Assembly (NCBI RefSeq): GCF_042186555.1
Contig: NC_133336.1
Coordinates: 193,499,437-193,563,436, forward strand
From: Aquarana catesbeiana
Lineage: Eukaryota; Chordata; Amphibia; Anura; Ranidae
Direction: 5' to 3'
DNA: 64,000 bases
The notes beneath the pieces were generated by a model. The model searched no databases, was not told the origin of the DNA, and saw only the letters and a list, made by a program, of their open reading frames with translations. The stretch's first letter is position 1. The number at the start of each line of letters is the position of its first letter. The position numbers were made by a program, and so were the translations under genes. Below are positions 45,601-56,442 of this stretch, one piece after another.

Positions 45601-45864
45601 TACTGACAGGCAGGCTTGTCTGGTTACAGTATATAAAGCTACCTGAAGAAAATTACAGGTGTTCTATTTGATCCTATTAGTACCACGGTCAGGCAGCTAG
45701 ACTATTTACATTTAGTACAGTGCGTCCTGCTCACAGTGTTCAGCTAGATCCGTTCCTGTTATCTTCCTACTGACAGGCAGGCTTGTCTGGTTACAGTATA
45801 TAAAGCTACCTGAAGAAAATTTCAGGTGTTCTATCCCAGCTTAGTGCAGCTACAGGCCATTAGT

Positions 45865-48800
45865 ATGTCTGGAAGGCCAAGAAGGAGAGGCAGACAGTCA
45901 CAAGCCAATAAGAGAGGGCAAGCAGGCTCTGTGTCTAGTGCTGGTCGTGGAGACGGTGCATCCTCATCAGCACGTGGCCATGGGACACGCTTGGCCTTTT
46001 TTTCGGCAGCTGGCCGTGTTGAGCCGCAACATGCGGAAGACTTGGTCGAGTGGATGACCAAGCCGTCCTCATCCTCCTCATCCTCTCTCACCCATGCCCA
46101 GGGTGCTTTGTCTGGCAAAGCAGCGGCCTCTTCCCTCAGCTCAATGTCATCAGTGACTCCTTCCCTTGCTCCACCATGTCCTCATGAGGATTCCCTCGAA
46201 CTGTTTGACCACAGTGTTGGGTACATGCTCCAGGAGGATGCCCAGCGTTTGGAAGGCTCTGATGATGATACTGAGCTCGATGAAGGCAGTAACATGAGCA
46301 TGGACAGAGGGGGTGCCCAAGAAGGACAGCAATCTGGCAGTCATGCTCCCCCTGCTGCAGCATACTGCCAGGTTTGCTCCAGTGATGAGGAGGGAGGGGA
46401 TGATGAGGTCACTGACTCAACGTGGGTGCCTGATAGGAGAGAGGAGGAGGAGGAGGAGGAGGCGGCACATCACCAACGAGGCAGGATGCCCTCCAGGGGC
46501 CAGCCTAAGGGCAGCACATTGACTGCATCACACCCCAAAGCTCCACATGTGCAGGGCGCTGCAGTCTCTGCGCGTTATTCAAAAAGTTCTTTAGTATGGG
46601 CCTTTTTTGAGACGAGTGCATCAGATCGCACCGCTGCTATTTGCAACATATGTCTCAAGCGTATCTCGCGTGGCCAAAACATCTCCCACTTGGGTACCAC
46701 ATGCTTGACCAGACATATGTTGACCTGCCATGCAGTTCGTTGGCAAGCGTATCTAAAAGACCCACACCAAAGAACAAAGAGGATCTCTCCTTGCTCCTCA
46801 TCAGCTGAGATTTCCAACCCCACTAGACCTTCAGTCCTCTCTGAGACCTGCAGTGAGAGAAATGAAGGTGTAGAATTAGGTGTGTCACAGCCAAGTACTT
46901 GTGGGCAATCTGCTTTTGGTACACCGACGTCAGATTGTACCAGGCAAATTTCCCTGCCCCAGCTGCTGCACCGCCGAAAGAAGTTTGCTCCCAACCATCC
47001 ACATGCCCAGCGGTTGAATGCTAGCTTGGCAAAATTGCTAGCACCTCAATTGCTGCCTTTTCAGTTGGTAGACTCTGCCCCCTTCCATGAGTTTGTGGAA
47101 TGTGCGGTTCCTCAGTGGCAGGTACCCAAACGCCACTTTTTCTCACGGAAGGCGATTCCGGCTCTCTACCGGCATGTGGAAGGCAATGTCCATGCCTCGC
47201 TGGACAGGGCGGTCAGCGGTAAGGTGCATATTACCGCTGACTCATGGTCCAGCAGGCATGGACAGGGACGTTACCTAAGTTTCACGGCGCATTGGGTGAC
47301 TCTGCTGGCAGCTGGGAAGGATGCAGGACAAGGTGCAGTAGTGTTGGAGGTTGTTCCGCCACCACGCCTCCAAAATGCTGATTGTGACACACCTCTCTCC
47401 TCCACCCCCTCCTCTTCTTCTTCCTCCATGGCCTCTTCCTCGGAACCAGCGGTGCTCCGTAGGCGTTCAAGGGGCTACGCAAGTACGCAGGCCAAAAGAT
47501 GCCATGCGGTGCTTGAGCTGGTGTGCTTGGGGGACAGGAGCCACACTGGGGCAGAGGTTCTGTCAGCTCTGCAGGGGCAGGTTCAGAGGTGGTTGACGCC
47601 ACGCCAACTTAAGGCAGGAATGGTGGTTTGCGACAATGGCACCAACCTCCTCTCTGCCCTCCGACAGGGACAAATGACCCATGTGCCCTGTTTGGCTCAC
47701 GTCCTTAACTTGGTGGTGCAGCGGTTCTTGGGCAGGTACCCGGGCTTACAGGATGTCCTGAGGCAGGCCAGGAAAGTCTGTGTGCATTTCCGCCGGTCAT
47801 ATAATGCCAGTGCTCGGCTGACGGACCTCCAAAAGGAGTTTAACCTGCCCAAGAACTGCCTAATCTGTGACATGCCCACCAGGTGGAACTCAACGTTGGC
47901 CATGCTGCAGCGGCTGCACACGCAGCAGAGGGCCATCAATGAGTACCTGTGCGACTATGGCACCAGGACAGGGTCAGGGGAGCTTGGTTTTTTTCCCCAC
48001 GCCAGTGGGCCATGATCAGGGATGCATGCACTGTCCTGTCACCATTCGAGGAGGCCACGAGGATGGTGAGCACTGACAGTGCATGCATCAGTGACACTGT
48101 CCCCCTTGTCCACCTGTTGGAGCACACGCTGCGTGGAATAATGGACAGGGCACTTGAGGCAGAACAGAGGCAGGAAGAGGAGGAATTCCTTAGCTTTCAA
48201 GGCCCCCTTTATCCAGACAGTGTTCCTGCGTGCCCGCCGATCACACAGGAAGAGGACGAGGAGGAGGAGGAGGAAGATTGTGTCAGTATGGAGGTGGAGC
48301 CTGGCACTCAGCATCAGCAGCAGTCTTTAAGGGATCAGTCCCAAGGAACACATGGACTTGTACGTGGCTGGGAGGAGGTGGCTGCGGACGTTGTTGTCCT
48401 TAGTGACCCAGAGGACTCCGGACCGAATGCCTCAGCAAACCTACGCTGCATGGCCTCCCTGATCCTGCAAAGCCTGCGTAAGGATCCTCGTATTCGTGGT
48501 ATCAAGGAGAAGGACCAATACTGGCTGGCAACCCTCCTTGATCCACGTTACAAGGGTAAGGTTGCGGACCTTATCTTGCCATCGCAGAGGGAGCAGAGGA
48601 TGAAACATCTTCGGGAGGCCTTGCAGAAAGGTCTGTGCAACGCGTTCCCAGAGACTGGGAGGTTACAAACTCCTGTTTCTGGACAACGTGTTGCTGAGGC
48701 TTCGGTCAGTCAAAGAAGGAGCGGTGGAGAAGGTGGCCGTCTGACCGATGCGTTCAGACAATTTTTTGGTCCGCAGCCCCAAGGTATGATCGGTTCCAGC

Positions 48801-49127
48801 AACCATCGCCAGCGTCTGTTTTACATGGTGCAGGAATACCTAGGGGCAAGATCAGACTTGGACACCTTTCCCACCGAAAATCCTCTGGGTTACTGGGTCT
48901 TGAGGATGGATCACTGGCCAGAGCTTGCACAGTATGCAATTGAGCTACTGGCCTGTCCTGCATCCAGCGTTCTTTCGGAACGCACATTCAGTGCTGCTGG
49001 AGGCGTGGTAACCGATCACAGGGTGCGTCTGTCCACCGACTCGGTCGATCGGCTGACTTTCATAAAAATGAATCAGTCTTGGATCACCACCAGCTACCAA
49101 GCACCTGATGCTGATGTAACCGAATAA
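45865..49127 (+). pseudogene. hAT transposase with BED finger and dimerisation domain, one frameshift
   Basis: The likely start is ATG at 45865 (MSGRPRRRGRQ), an internal ATG of the longer frame from 45826. Order of domains: basic Ser-rich leader; acidic stretch; BED zinc finger at about 46590-46730 (WAFFETSASDR, CNICLKR, HLGTTCLTRHMLTCH). Next come the RNase H-like core with VHITADSWSS (catalytic Asp), DNGTNLLSALRQ and PCLAHVLNLVVQ, and RWNSTLAMLQRL. The C-terminal hAT dimerisation domain follows (NPLGYWVLRM, LLACPASSVLSERTFSAAGG). At a run of seven T (47988-47994) the frame changes; the second part is open from 47949 to 49127. It is otherwise complete, so the damage is recent or a base-calling error. 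Confidence 0.92.
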
Positions 49128-49254
49128 TTTTTTTGGAAATCTCAGATCCCTTCAAAGACTGCCTATGCTGATGCTGAGTGACTATCCCTGAGTAATTATC
49201 CTCTTCCTCCTCAATCATCACGCTGATAGCTTGTAAGAACATTTTTGGTTCTGG

Positions 49255-49810
49255 GCGCCACCACCAGTGCCTAAGGCACAATTTTTCAGCCCCTGTTTAA
49301 CAGGGGCGTGTAATTACAATTTTTGATGTAATACTTTGCAGCAGGGCTCGTTCCTGCATTCCAACTAGAGTGTCTGTGAGGGGTTGCAGTGTTGTGGCAC
49401 CAGTACCAGTGCCTAAGGCCCAATTTTTCTGCCCCTGTCTAACAGGGGCGTGTAATTACAATTTTTGATGCAATACTTTGCAGCAGGGCTCGTTCCTGCG
49501 TTCCAACTAGAGTGTCTGTGAGGGGTTGCAGTGTTGTGGCACCAGCACCAGTGCCTAAGGCCCAATTTTTCTGCCCCTGTCTAACAGGGGCGTTTAATTA
49601 CAATTTTTGATGCAATACTTTGCAGCAGGGCTCGTTCCTGCGTTCCAACTAGAGTGTCTGTGAGGGGTTGCAGTGTTGTGGCACCAGCACCAGTGCCTAA
49701 GGCCTAATTTTTCAGCTCCTGTTCAACAGGGGCATGTAATTACAATTCTTGATCTAATATTTCACAGCAGGGCCCTGTGAGGGCTTACAGTGTTGTGGCC
49801 ACAACAACAC
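49255..49810 (+). repeat. Four tandem 142-bp units with a GCCCCTGT/ACAGGGGC hairpin
   Basis: GTGCCTAAGG recurs at 49267, 49409, 49551 and 49693. Each unit holds GCCCCTGT and ACAGGGGC separated by three bases, giving four small hairpins. The last unit is degenerate. It lies just after the transposase stop, in what would be its 3' UTR. Confidence 0.9.
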
Positions 49811-50867
49811 CTAAGGCCCAAATTTCTGCTGAGTATATAGGGCAGGACCCTACTTTCAAACATCTAACTTACAAACGACTCCTACTTGCAAACGGAAGGA
49901 GACAACAGGAAGTGAGATGAAATCTACCCCTAGGAAGGGAAATTCTCTCCTGTAAGAGTTAATATGGGAAAACAATTTCTCCTTTCCACTGATGCTTTCC
50001 AATCCTTGTTCCACAAAAAAACCCAAATTTTCAAAAAACATTTTTCATTGGGACAAAAAAGTGAGGTGAAATCTTCTGAAGAGGAGGAAAGACAGCAAAA
50101 CAAATGTCACAGGGGTGATAACCCTTCCCTATGTTTTCCAAAAAGCTTAAAAAAGATTTTTTGGCTGGAGCTAAACACGTTAAAAATGTACCCGTTCAAA
50201 ATTACAAACAGATTCTACTTAACAACAAACCTACAGTCCCTGTCTTGTTTGCACCGCCTGTATACTGCTGTTCAGAGTATATAGGGCCTGGTGGCCCCAC
50301 ACCTTTCCTTATTTTAATTTGGGTGCGGGGTTCCCCTTAATATCCATACAAGACCCAAAGGGCCTGGTAATGGACTGGGGGGTACCCATGCCGTTTGTCT
50401 CACTGATTTTCATCCATATTGCCATGACCCGACATGACATTAAACCCGCAAGCAGTTTTAAATGAGATTTTTTCCTTTAAAAATGACATTTGGTGCAGGG
50501 ACTGTTCTAAACATGGGAAACACGCGTCACTTTACAGGCATACTACAGACACCCCCCAGGTACGATATTTAAAGGAATATTTCACTTTTTTTTTTTTTAC
50601 TTTAAGCATCATTAAAATCACTGCTCCCGAAAAAACGGCCGTTTTTAAAAGTTTTTTTTGCATTGATACATGTCCCCTGGGGTAGGACCCGGGTCCCCAA
50701 ACCCTTTTTAGGACAATACCATGCAAATTAGCCTTTAAAATGAGCACTTTTGATTTCGAAGGTTCGAGTCCCATAGACGTCAATGGGGTTCTAACGTTCG
50801 TGCGAACTTTCGGTAAGTTCGCGGGTTCTGGTGCGAACCGAACCGGGGGGTGTTCGGCTCATCCCTA
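49811..50867 (+). other. hAT right subterminal region
   Basis: No coding is seen. The last 110 bases contain alternating GTTCGAG, GTTCG and GCGAAC motifs like those at the left end (43998-44110). These are probably subterminal binding sites for the transposase. Confidence 0.5.
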
Positions 50868-51522
50868 CTTATCACTGATATATAAATCAATTGTAGACCA
50901 TACCCACGAAGCTCTACCTAGCTATACCTCTAAATGGTCAGTGGAGGTCGGGAAAGACATAACCGAGGCGGAGTGGGGGAAAGCCTTCCTCTTCACGAAC
51001 AAAACCTCCGTATCATGCTATACACAAGAGAAAAACTATAAATTGTTGTCGAGGTGGTATCGGGTCCCAACTACTCTCAGGATCATGTTCCCATCCAACT
51101 CAGACAGATGCTGGAGATGCAACACAATGGAAGGTACTTATATACATATCTGGTGGGAGTGTGATGTTCTTCTCCAATTCTGGACCCAAATTTTTCAAAT
51201 TTATTCAGACATTTATGACAAACCACTGCTACCATCACCCTCTATTGCCCTCCTATCCATCCTTCCAGGGACAATCAAATCACAAAAAAACGGCCTTTTG
51301 AAATTCTTTGTTAGTGTGGGTAGACAACTCATACCCAGACATTGGAAAACCACTACGCCCCCTACCCTAATTGAGTGGGTAGGGGAGGTAAACAATTATA
51401 TGCTGATGGAAGAAATGCAGGCCAAAGCTCTAGATAAGTATGCTAAGTTCTCTTTTATCTGGAGGAGTTACTCTACCTCAGACAAACTCAAACAAAGACT
51501 CTCTGCTAAGAACTCCACTTAG

Positions 51523-52118
51523 GAGTTGAAAAAGCCATATCCATTATACCTCTCATTTAAAATGAAGACCTCATATGTGGACCGAAGCTCGCTGTCTCAC
51601 TACCCCTCCCCCCCCTTCTATTACTTTTCTGTTCTACACTTATTTCGCTTTCATCCATTCTGTCTCTCCTTTCCTTTCTTTTTTATGTCTCCAATATATC
51701 TCTCTTGATGCAATATAATTATAGGATCTTCTATGTAAATAGAGATCTAAAAACTTGTTACTAACCACACTTTTGAAAACTTATGTATACGTTGGTTATC
51801 CCAGACTCCCTGTGTCCAGGGGTGCAGCAGGCTCCCAAAGGGGCACCCCCACACAGGGTAGTTAATGCCTACATATCAACAAACACCTGTTATACGGGTT
51901 TATCGTAACAATTTATTTATAATAACCCTCGCACTTGTATACGATTGCACTATCTCAACATTTAAAAGAAATATTTGTTTATTAGGAGACTATATGTCAG
52001 GTATCTGGCACTGTTTACACTCCTTCATTCTGTTTATTTTTTTTCTTTATTTTTAATATTCTCCTGTTTTTATATGTTTATATACTTGTGAAAACTTCAA
52101 TAAAAACTTATTGAACCA
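51523..52118 (+). other. LINE 3' UTR
   Basis: Pyrimidine-rich at first (about 51590-51710), then AT-rich, ending TTCAATAAAAACTTATTGAACCA before the target-site duplication. Confidence 0.7.
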
Positions 52119-52387
52119 TAAGGGTGCGGATATCTGAACACATGTCCAATATTAGAAATGGATTCAAATACCACAGTGTGTCCCTCCATTTCAAAGAGAA
52201 ACATGATCAAGACCCTAGTCTTCTACAATTTTGTGGGATTGATATAGTTTACCCTACCTGGAGAGGGTCAAATCGGGTGAGGGGTTTATCCCAACGTGAG
52301 ACCCGATGGATATTCCTGCTCAAGAGTCTTTTTCCGAGGGGCCTCAATATAGAGCTGGACCTTAACTGCTTCATCAATGATTATTAA

Positions 52388-54050
52388 ATATATTTCTGGG
52401 TTCATTTTATTTTATTATTATTATCTTTTTTTTTTTGTTGATGGTGCAGTGGGGGTTCATGTATATTTTGAGATGAAGCTATGGTTAGGTATTACCCTTT
52501 TAGGAGAAATATCCATTTGGCTTAAGGGAAGTTAGAAGTTATATGCTGGGTTAACGTTATATATCTGTTCGATGATAGGATAGTAGTAATGGACTTTTTA
52601 TTTTATATTTATTATTTATTTTTATGTTTCACAAAAGGAACGTTTTTAGATCTAACCATTTGCTCAAGGGAGTATTTACCCTGGTTTTTTTAATTTAATT
52701 TTAATTTACATACGGGAGAATTAGCCCGCTTTTTATTAAAATGTGGGGGATAAAAACCTAATTAGAATAGCACTAATGTTGGCAACAATATTGGGAGGAA
52801 CATTCTAAGACGAAATGTTCTGATATTTGTAATAATGCGATGTTCAGAAGTATATTTTGTGTTCCGCTGAATTGTAACAGTGTTAAATGGTGCGAGCGGG
52901 GACACAGGGAATGCGCAGGCGCAGTAATGCAATCTCCGCTCGGATCGGACATTTGGAGCGCGTAGGCGCAGTTATGTAACTTCCGCTTGGATCGGAAGCT
53001 AAGGGTATAAAAGAATGATTGCCGTGCCATGTAGCCAATCCCATGATTAAGTCTTTATGACGAAACATGTCGGGGCGTGGCTACACGGCAATCGAACGCT
53101 AGTGACGTAGGACGCTGTGACAGGGAGCGCCATACGAGGAAGTGCGGAAGTTGGTCCTATCTACACCAGGGATCGGGTGAGACGGGTATTTTGAGAGCGC
53201 AGTACCTGGGTCCGCCGCGACCACCATACACTGGTTTACTGATTTGAGTTGATGCTGTGACAGTTTGCTGTGCTGTGCTATTTTTGAGCTTGCAGTGAAT
53301 TTTAAAGATGTGAGTTTAATGGTGGAGGAGTTTGTTATTTTTATTTTTCTTTTTTCATGCGGAGAGAGCTCTTTGGCATCACACTCTGGATATGTAAAGG
53401 TGTACCATTGGAGATCATTCATTTCCCCTTACTGTGTGGGATAAAGGCTTGGTGGCCCTGACACGAGAGTGTGGGCAAAAGGAGTCGGTGAGTTTATTTA
53501 CCTAAGGGGAGTGGATTCACAGTCACAGAGGTGCGGTGGAAGATTCATTTAAGTGGAAGATCTGCACTGTATCACGTCACAGAATTTTTTTTTGGACTAT
53601 TCATTTTTGGATTGTTTGTGGACACATATTTTTTTATATATTTTTTATATTTTTGTGGATTGATTCACATTGATTCACACATTATATAATTTATACATCA
53701 TATTTTGTGTGCACAGTTATGTCATTCACTTTATTGGTTTGCGCACCATTTTTTGTGAATTTTTGATCATATCACTTTATGCACAATAATGGGGGAGGAG
53801 TGGTGATATGATTTAATTATATCATTGGTTGATTGAATGTCTTATCACTCTTCACTTTATGACACTTTATGATTAGGGATTTTTTTAGCGCTGCTATTTT
53901 GAGTTCACTTGGGGTGAGTTTATGGTGAATCAATTTTTATTTTATGTTTGTTATTATTTAAGCAGCAGCTCAGATTCAGGTTTTTTCCATCAGTGCAGCG
54001 TTTTTGGGTGTATAAGTGGGTGGATTTTGATACACCTGATTTTTTACATT
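52388..54050 (+). other. PLE D 3' tail
   Basis: AT-rich, non-coding. It holds a hammerhead-like motif at 53021-53089, the segment that is inverted in the 5' pLTR (53345-53943), and the 90-base terminal segment that is repeated directly at 37580-37672. Confidence 0.8.
53021..53089 (+). ncRNA. Decayed hammerhead-like motif in the tail of PLE D
   Basis: Stem I is GTAGCCA/TGGCTAC (53031-53037 with 53078-53084), extended by GCCGTG/CACGGC and CCC/GGG. Stem II is GTC/GAC with a five-base loop. GAAA is at 53062-53065. Stem III is self-complementary ACATGT, then C at the cleavage position (53071). The first core segment is ATGATTA instead of CTGATGA, two substitutions that would probably abolish cutting. 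Confidence 0.58.
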
Positions 54051-54064
54051 AAGGAACAGTGAAT
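54051..54064 (+). other. Right target-site duplication of PLE D
   Basis: AAGGAACAGTGAAT, identical to 36926-36939. Confidence 0.82.
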
Positions 54065-54129
54065 GAATGGGAAGTTCTCTATGCTTAGTGGCTTCCTTTT
54101 CATTCACAAACTGAAGCATAGTAAACACA

Positions 54130-55532
54130 GTTTACTAAAATTACTTGGTTGCAAATTCTTTGCAGTCAATTACAGCCTGAAGTCTGGAACGCATAGACAT
54201 CACCAGACGCTGGGTTTCATCCCTGGTGATGCTCTGCCAGGCCTCTACTGCAACTGTCTTCAGTTCCTGCTTGTTCTTGGGGCATTTTCCCTTCAGTTTT
54301 GTCTTCGGAAAGTGAAATGCATGCTCAATCGGATTCAGGTCAGGTGATTGACTTGGCCATTGCATAACATTCCACTTCTTTCCCTTAAAAAAACTCTTTG
54401 GTTGCTTTCACAGTATGCTTCGGGTCATTGTCCATCTTCACTGTGAAGCACCGTCCAATGAGTTCTGAAGCATTTTGCTGAATATGAGCAGATAATATTG
54501 CCCGAGACACTTCAGAATTCATCCTGCTGATTTTGTCTGCAGTCACATCATCAATAAATACAAGAGAACCAGTTCCAATGGCAGCCATACATGCCCACGC
54601 CATGACACCACCACCACCATTCTTCACTGATGAGGTGGTATGCTTTGGATCATGAGCAGTTCCTTTCCTTCTCCATACTCTTCTCTTCCCATTACTCTGG
54701 TACAAGTTGATCTTGGTCTCATCTGTCCATAGGATGTTGTTCCAGAACTGTGAAGGCTTTTTTAGATGTTGTTTGGCAAACTCTAATCTGGCCTTCCTGT
54801 TTTTGAGGCTCACCAATGGTTTACATCTTGTGGTGAACCCTCTGTATTCACTCTGGTGAAGTCTTCTCTTGATTGTTGACTTTGACACACATACACCTAC
54901 CTCCTGGAGGGTGTTCTTGATCTGGCCAACTGTTGTGAAGGGTGTTTTCTTCACCAGGGAAAGAATTCTTCGGTTATCCACCACAGTTGTTTTCCGTGGT
55001 CTTCCTGGTCTTTTGATGTTGCTGAGCTCACCGGTGCGTTCTTTCTTTTTAAGGATGTTCCAAACAGTTGATTTGGCCACACCTAATGTTTTTGCTATCT
55101 CTCTGATGGGTTTGTTTTGTTTTTTCAGCCTAATGATGGCTTGCTTCACTGATAGTGACAGCTCTTTGGATCTCATATTGATAGTTGACAGCAACAGATT
55201 CCAAATGCAAATCGCAAACTTGAAATGAACTCTGGACCTTTTATCTGCTCCTTGTAAATGGGATAATGAGGGAATAACACACCTGGCCATGGAAAAGCTG
55301 AGCAGCCAATTGTCCCATTACTTTTGGTCCCTTAAAAAGTGGGAGGCACATATACAAACTGTTGGAATTCCTACACCATTCACCTGATTTGGATGTAAAT
55401 ACCTTCAAATTAAAGCTGAAAGTCTGCAGTTAAAGCACATCTTGTTCGTTTCATTTCAGATCCATTGTGCTGGTGTATAGAGCCAAAAAGATTAGAATTG
55501 TGTTGATGTCCCAATATTTATGGACCTGACTG
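54130..55532 (-). mobile_element. Tc1-type transposon, third family, left end missing
   Basis: The right end is CCAATATTTATGGACCTGACTG followed by TA at 55533. The transposase fills most of the element on the minus strand. The matching left inverted repeat is not found before 54130, so that end is truncated. Confidence 0.82.
54141..55176 (-). pseudogene. Tc1 transposase, nearly complete, one frameshift
   Basis: The natural start is MRSKELSLSVKQAIIRLKKQ at 55176; an upstream in-frame ATG at 55290 adds non-Tc1 sequence. A paired helix-turn-helix is visible (IREIAKTLGVAKSTV; VCVSKSTIKRRL), with the GRPRKT hook between. The first catalytic Asp is in ILWTDETKI, a GGGGVMAWACMAA motif follows, then the second Asp in VKMDNDPKHT. 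A run of seven A at 54387-54393 shifts the frame. After it, WPSQSPDLNPIEHAFH carries the final acid, and the protein ends at 54141. About 340 residues is normal for the family. Confidence 0.88.
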
Positions 55533-56442
55533 TATAAGGTATGCACAGTAAAAATGAATGGCCAGTATACAGCTCCTCACCACACTTCTGGGTTTTGTCA
55601 GACCAGAAGTTATGTAACAGGCCCCACCTGACATGTTGGTCAGCTTCCAGGATTTATTGTCAAATTTGAAAAGTACAAAAAATAAGGTATAGACTGGAGA
55701 AGAGACTCTGGCACCTTAGAAAAGTGGACTATAGAGACCAAACACAGGAGAAAAATCAAAAATAATATAAAACATACTTTTTATACATTGTTAAAAGAGG
55801 AAGTTAAAAACATATACATACACCCCTATACATATAGGAGAAATAGGGCCTTTACATAAGCTGTGAGTTGCTCCAAAGGACAGGTGTAGTCACATCTACC
55901 ACAAAATGGATATTGTCCAATATGGATGGTGCAAAATTGGATCTGTTGCTTATAAGGTCACCGCTTTTCACCAGATATATGGCTTCTTCAGGACCCAAGA
56001 GCGGAGCACACAATCGGAAGCAACTCAGGTGATCCATCCACCCATCTAGGCTTGGGGTGGGCACAGGGGCACAAGCAGCTAATATCTTTCCACACAAGTA
56101 GGTAGAGGTGACCAGGACAAAAACTAGGAGATACATCTGTGCAGATGGAAAATAGCACATTTAAGAGACTGCTCATATGAAAATATATGGTGCCCTTCCA
56201 ATATGGTTGGATTGTGTCCAAGATATAACTTGTACAGGATTCACAGATCCCAATGTAAAAGGGAGCACCAGATGTAGCAGGAAAAGGATAGACCCTCAAT
56301 CACTCCCAAAAATAATAAAAGGGGGTGATCATCCTATTCAAATGGAGCCAGGTGGTTATTCAACATAAGGGGAACATATGAAAACTGGCTACTGTCCAAG
56401 GGATGACCATCCTCAAAATGGAGATAAAGAGAGGAAGACATG
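55533..56442. repeat. Unassigned repeat-like DNA, possibly a PLE tail remnant
   Basis: The minus strand near 55957-56005 reads GGTCCTGAAGAAGCC, a loop, then GGTGAAAAGCGG and GACC. This is a weak echo of the hammerhead arrangement of PLE tails. No coding is recognised. The same sequence appears to continue after the LTR, at 57886-58160. Confidence 0.35.

Larger units (their letters stand above)
43998..50867 (+). mobile_element. 6.87-kb hAT transposon
   Basis: The ends TAGGGATGAGC and GCTCATCCCTA are inverted and flanked by an exact 8-bp duplication, the hAT hallmark. It carries a nearly complete transposase, a 57-bp minisatellite upstream, and a 142-bp repeat array downstream. It inserted into the LINE and is therefore the youngest of the three nested layers. 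Confidence 0.95.
40903..51522 (+). pseudogene. LINE ORF2: apurinic endonuclease and reverse transcriptase, multiply broken
   Basis: Endonuclease motifs are visible: ILLLQETHF, YSPNQNQQHF, GGDLNAAL, RLDYLFISQ and WSDHAPIHL. The reverse transcriptase follows with KNGKSPGPDGF, PNYRPISLLNIDLKLYAKIL, NRLSPLLPQ, CDAEKAFDRV, NGTRQGCPLSPLLFAL and the catalytic LYADDLLLY. After the hAT insertion the C-terminal zinc knuckle CWRC...HIWWEC is found at about 51105-51155. Stops or frameshifts occur near 41142, 41775, 42030, 42678 and 43175, so no protein could be made. The motif set fits the L1/Tx1 group better than CR1/L2, but the clade is my inference. Confidence 0.88.
40900..52118 (+). mobile_element. 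5'-truncated L1/Tx1-like LINE, interrupted by hAT
   Basis: The 19-bp duplication brackets it. It begins inside the endonuclease domain, so the promoter, ORF1 and the endonuclease start are missing, as is usual for truncated LINEs. The 3' end has AATAAA near 52099. Without the hAT it is about 4.3 kb. It is the middle layer of the nest. Confidence 0.88.
38900..52387 (+). pseudogene. PLE D ORF2: reverse transcriptase / GIY-YIG, split by a LINE insertion
   Basis: The first part (38900-40899) is open for over 660 codons. It has RPADKGGG, LPKIHKD, DVASLYT, GVAMGARYAPSLANLF, RRFIDDLLLIW with the catalytic Asp pair, a CRKCLCC motif, and the start of GIY-YIG (VVYLMWCPCGQFYVGRTKR). At 40899 the 19-bp target-site duplication and LINE interrupt it. 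The frame resumes at 52138 (HMSNIRNG) and runs to the stop at 52387. Apart from the insertion the frame is intact. The start codon is unclear: GTG at 38900 is only the first listed. The open frame continues upstream and includes TGIYNLS, similar to QGIFNLS upstream of copy A ORF2. Confidence 0.88.
36940..54050 (+). mobile_element. Penelope-like element copy D (second family), carrying nested LINE and hAT
   Basis: The 14-bp target-site duplication brackets it. From the left it has an inverted pLTR (36940-37540, reverse complement of 53345-53943) and a short direct repeat of the terminal 90 bases (37580-37672, like 53957-54050). Then come ORF1, ORF2, and a tail with a hammerhead-like motif. Removing the LINE leaves about 5.9 kb. 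Protein similarity to copies A-C is clear, but the DNA differs, so this is a distinct, older family. Confidence 0.9.

Noticed and set aside
44548..45606. 352-codon repetitive frame
   Set aside because: Arises from a 57-bp minisatellite whose unit is a multiple of three. No ATG or transcript evidence is visible, so I annotate it as a repeat.
53099..53422. 107-codon minus-strand frame in the PLE D tail
   Set aside because: Non-coding tail. The homologous inverted pLTR does not conserve the frame, and no domain is visible.
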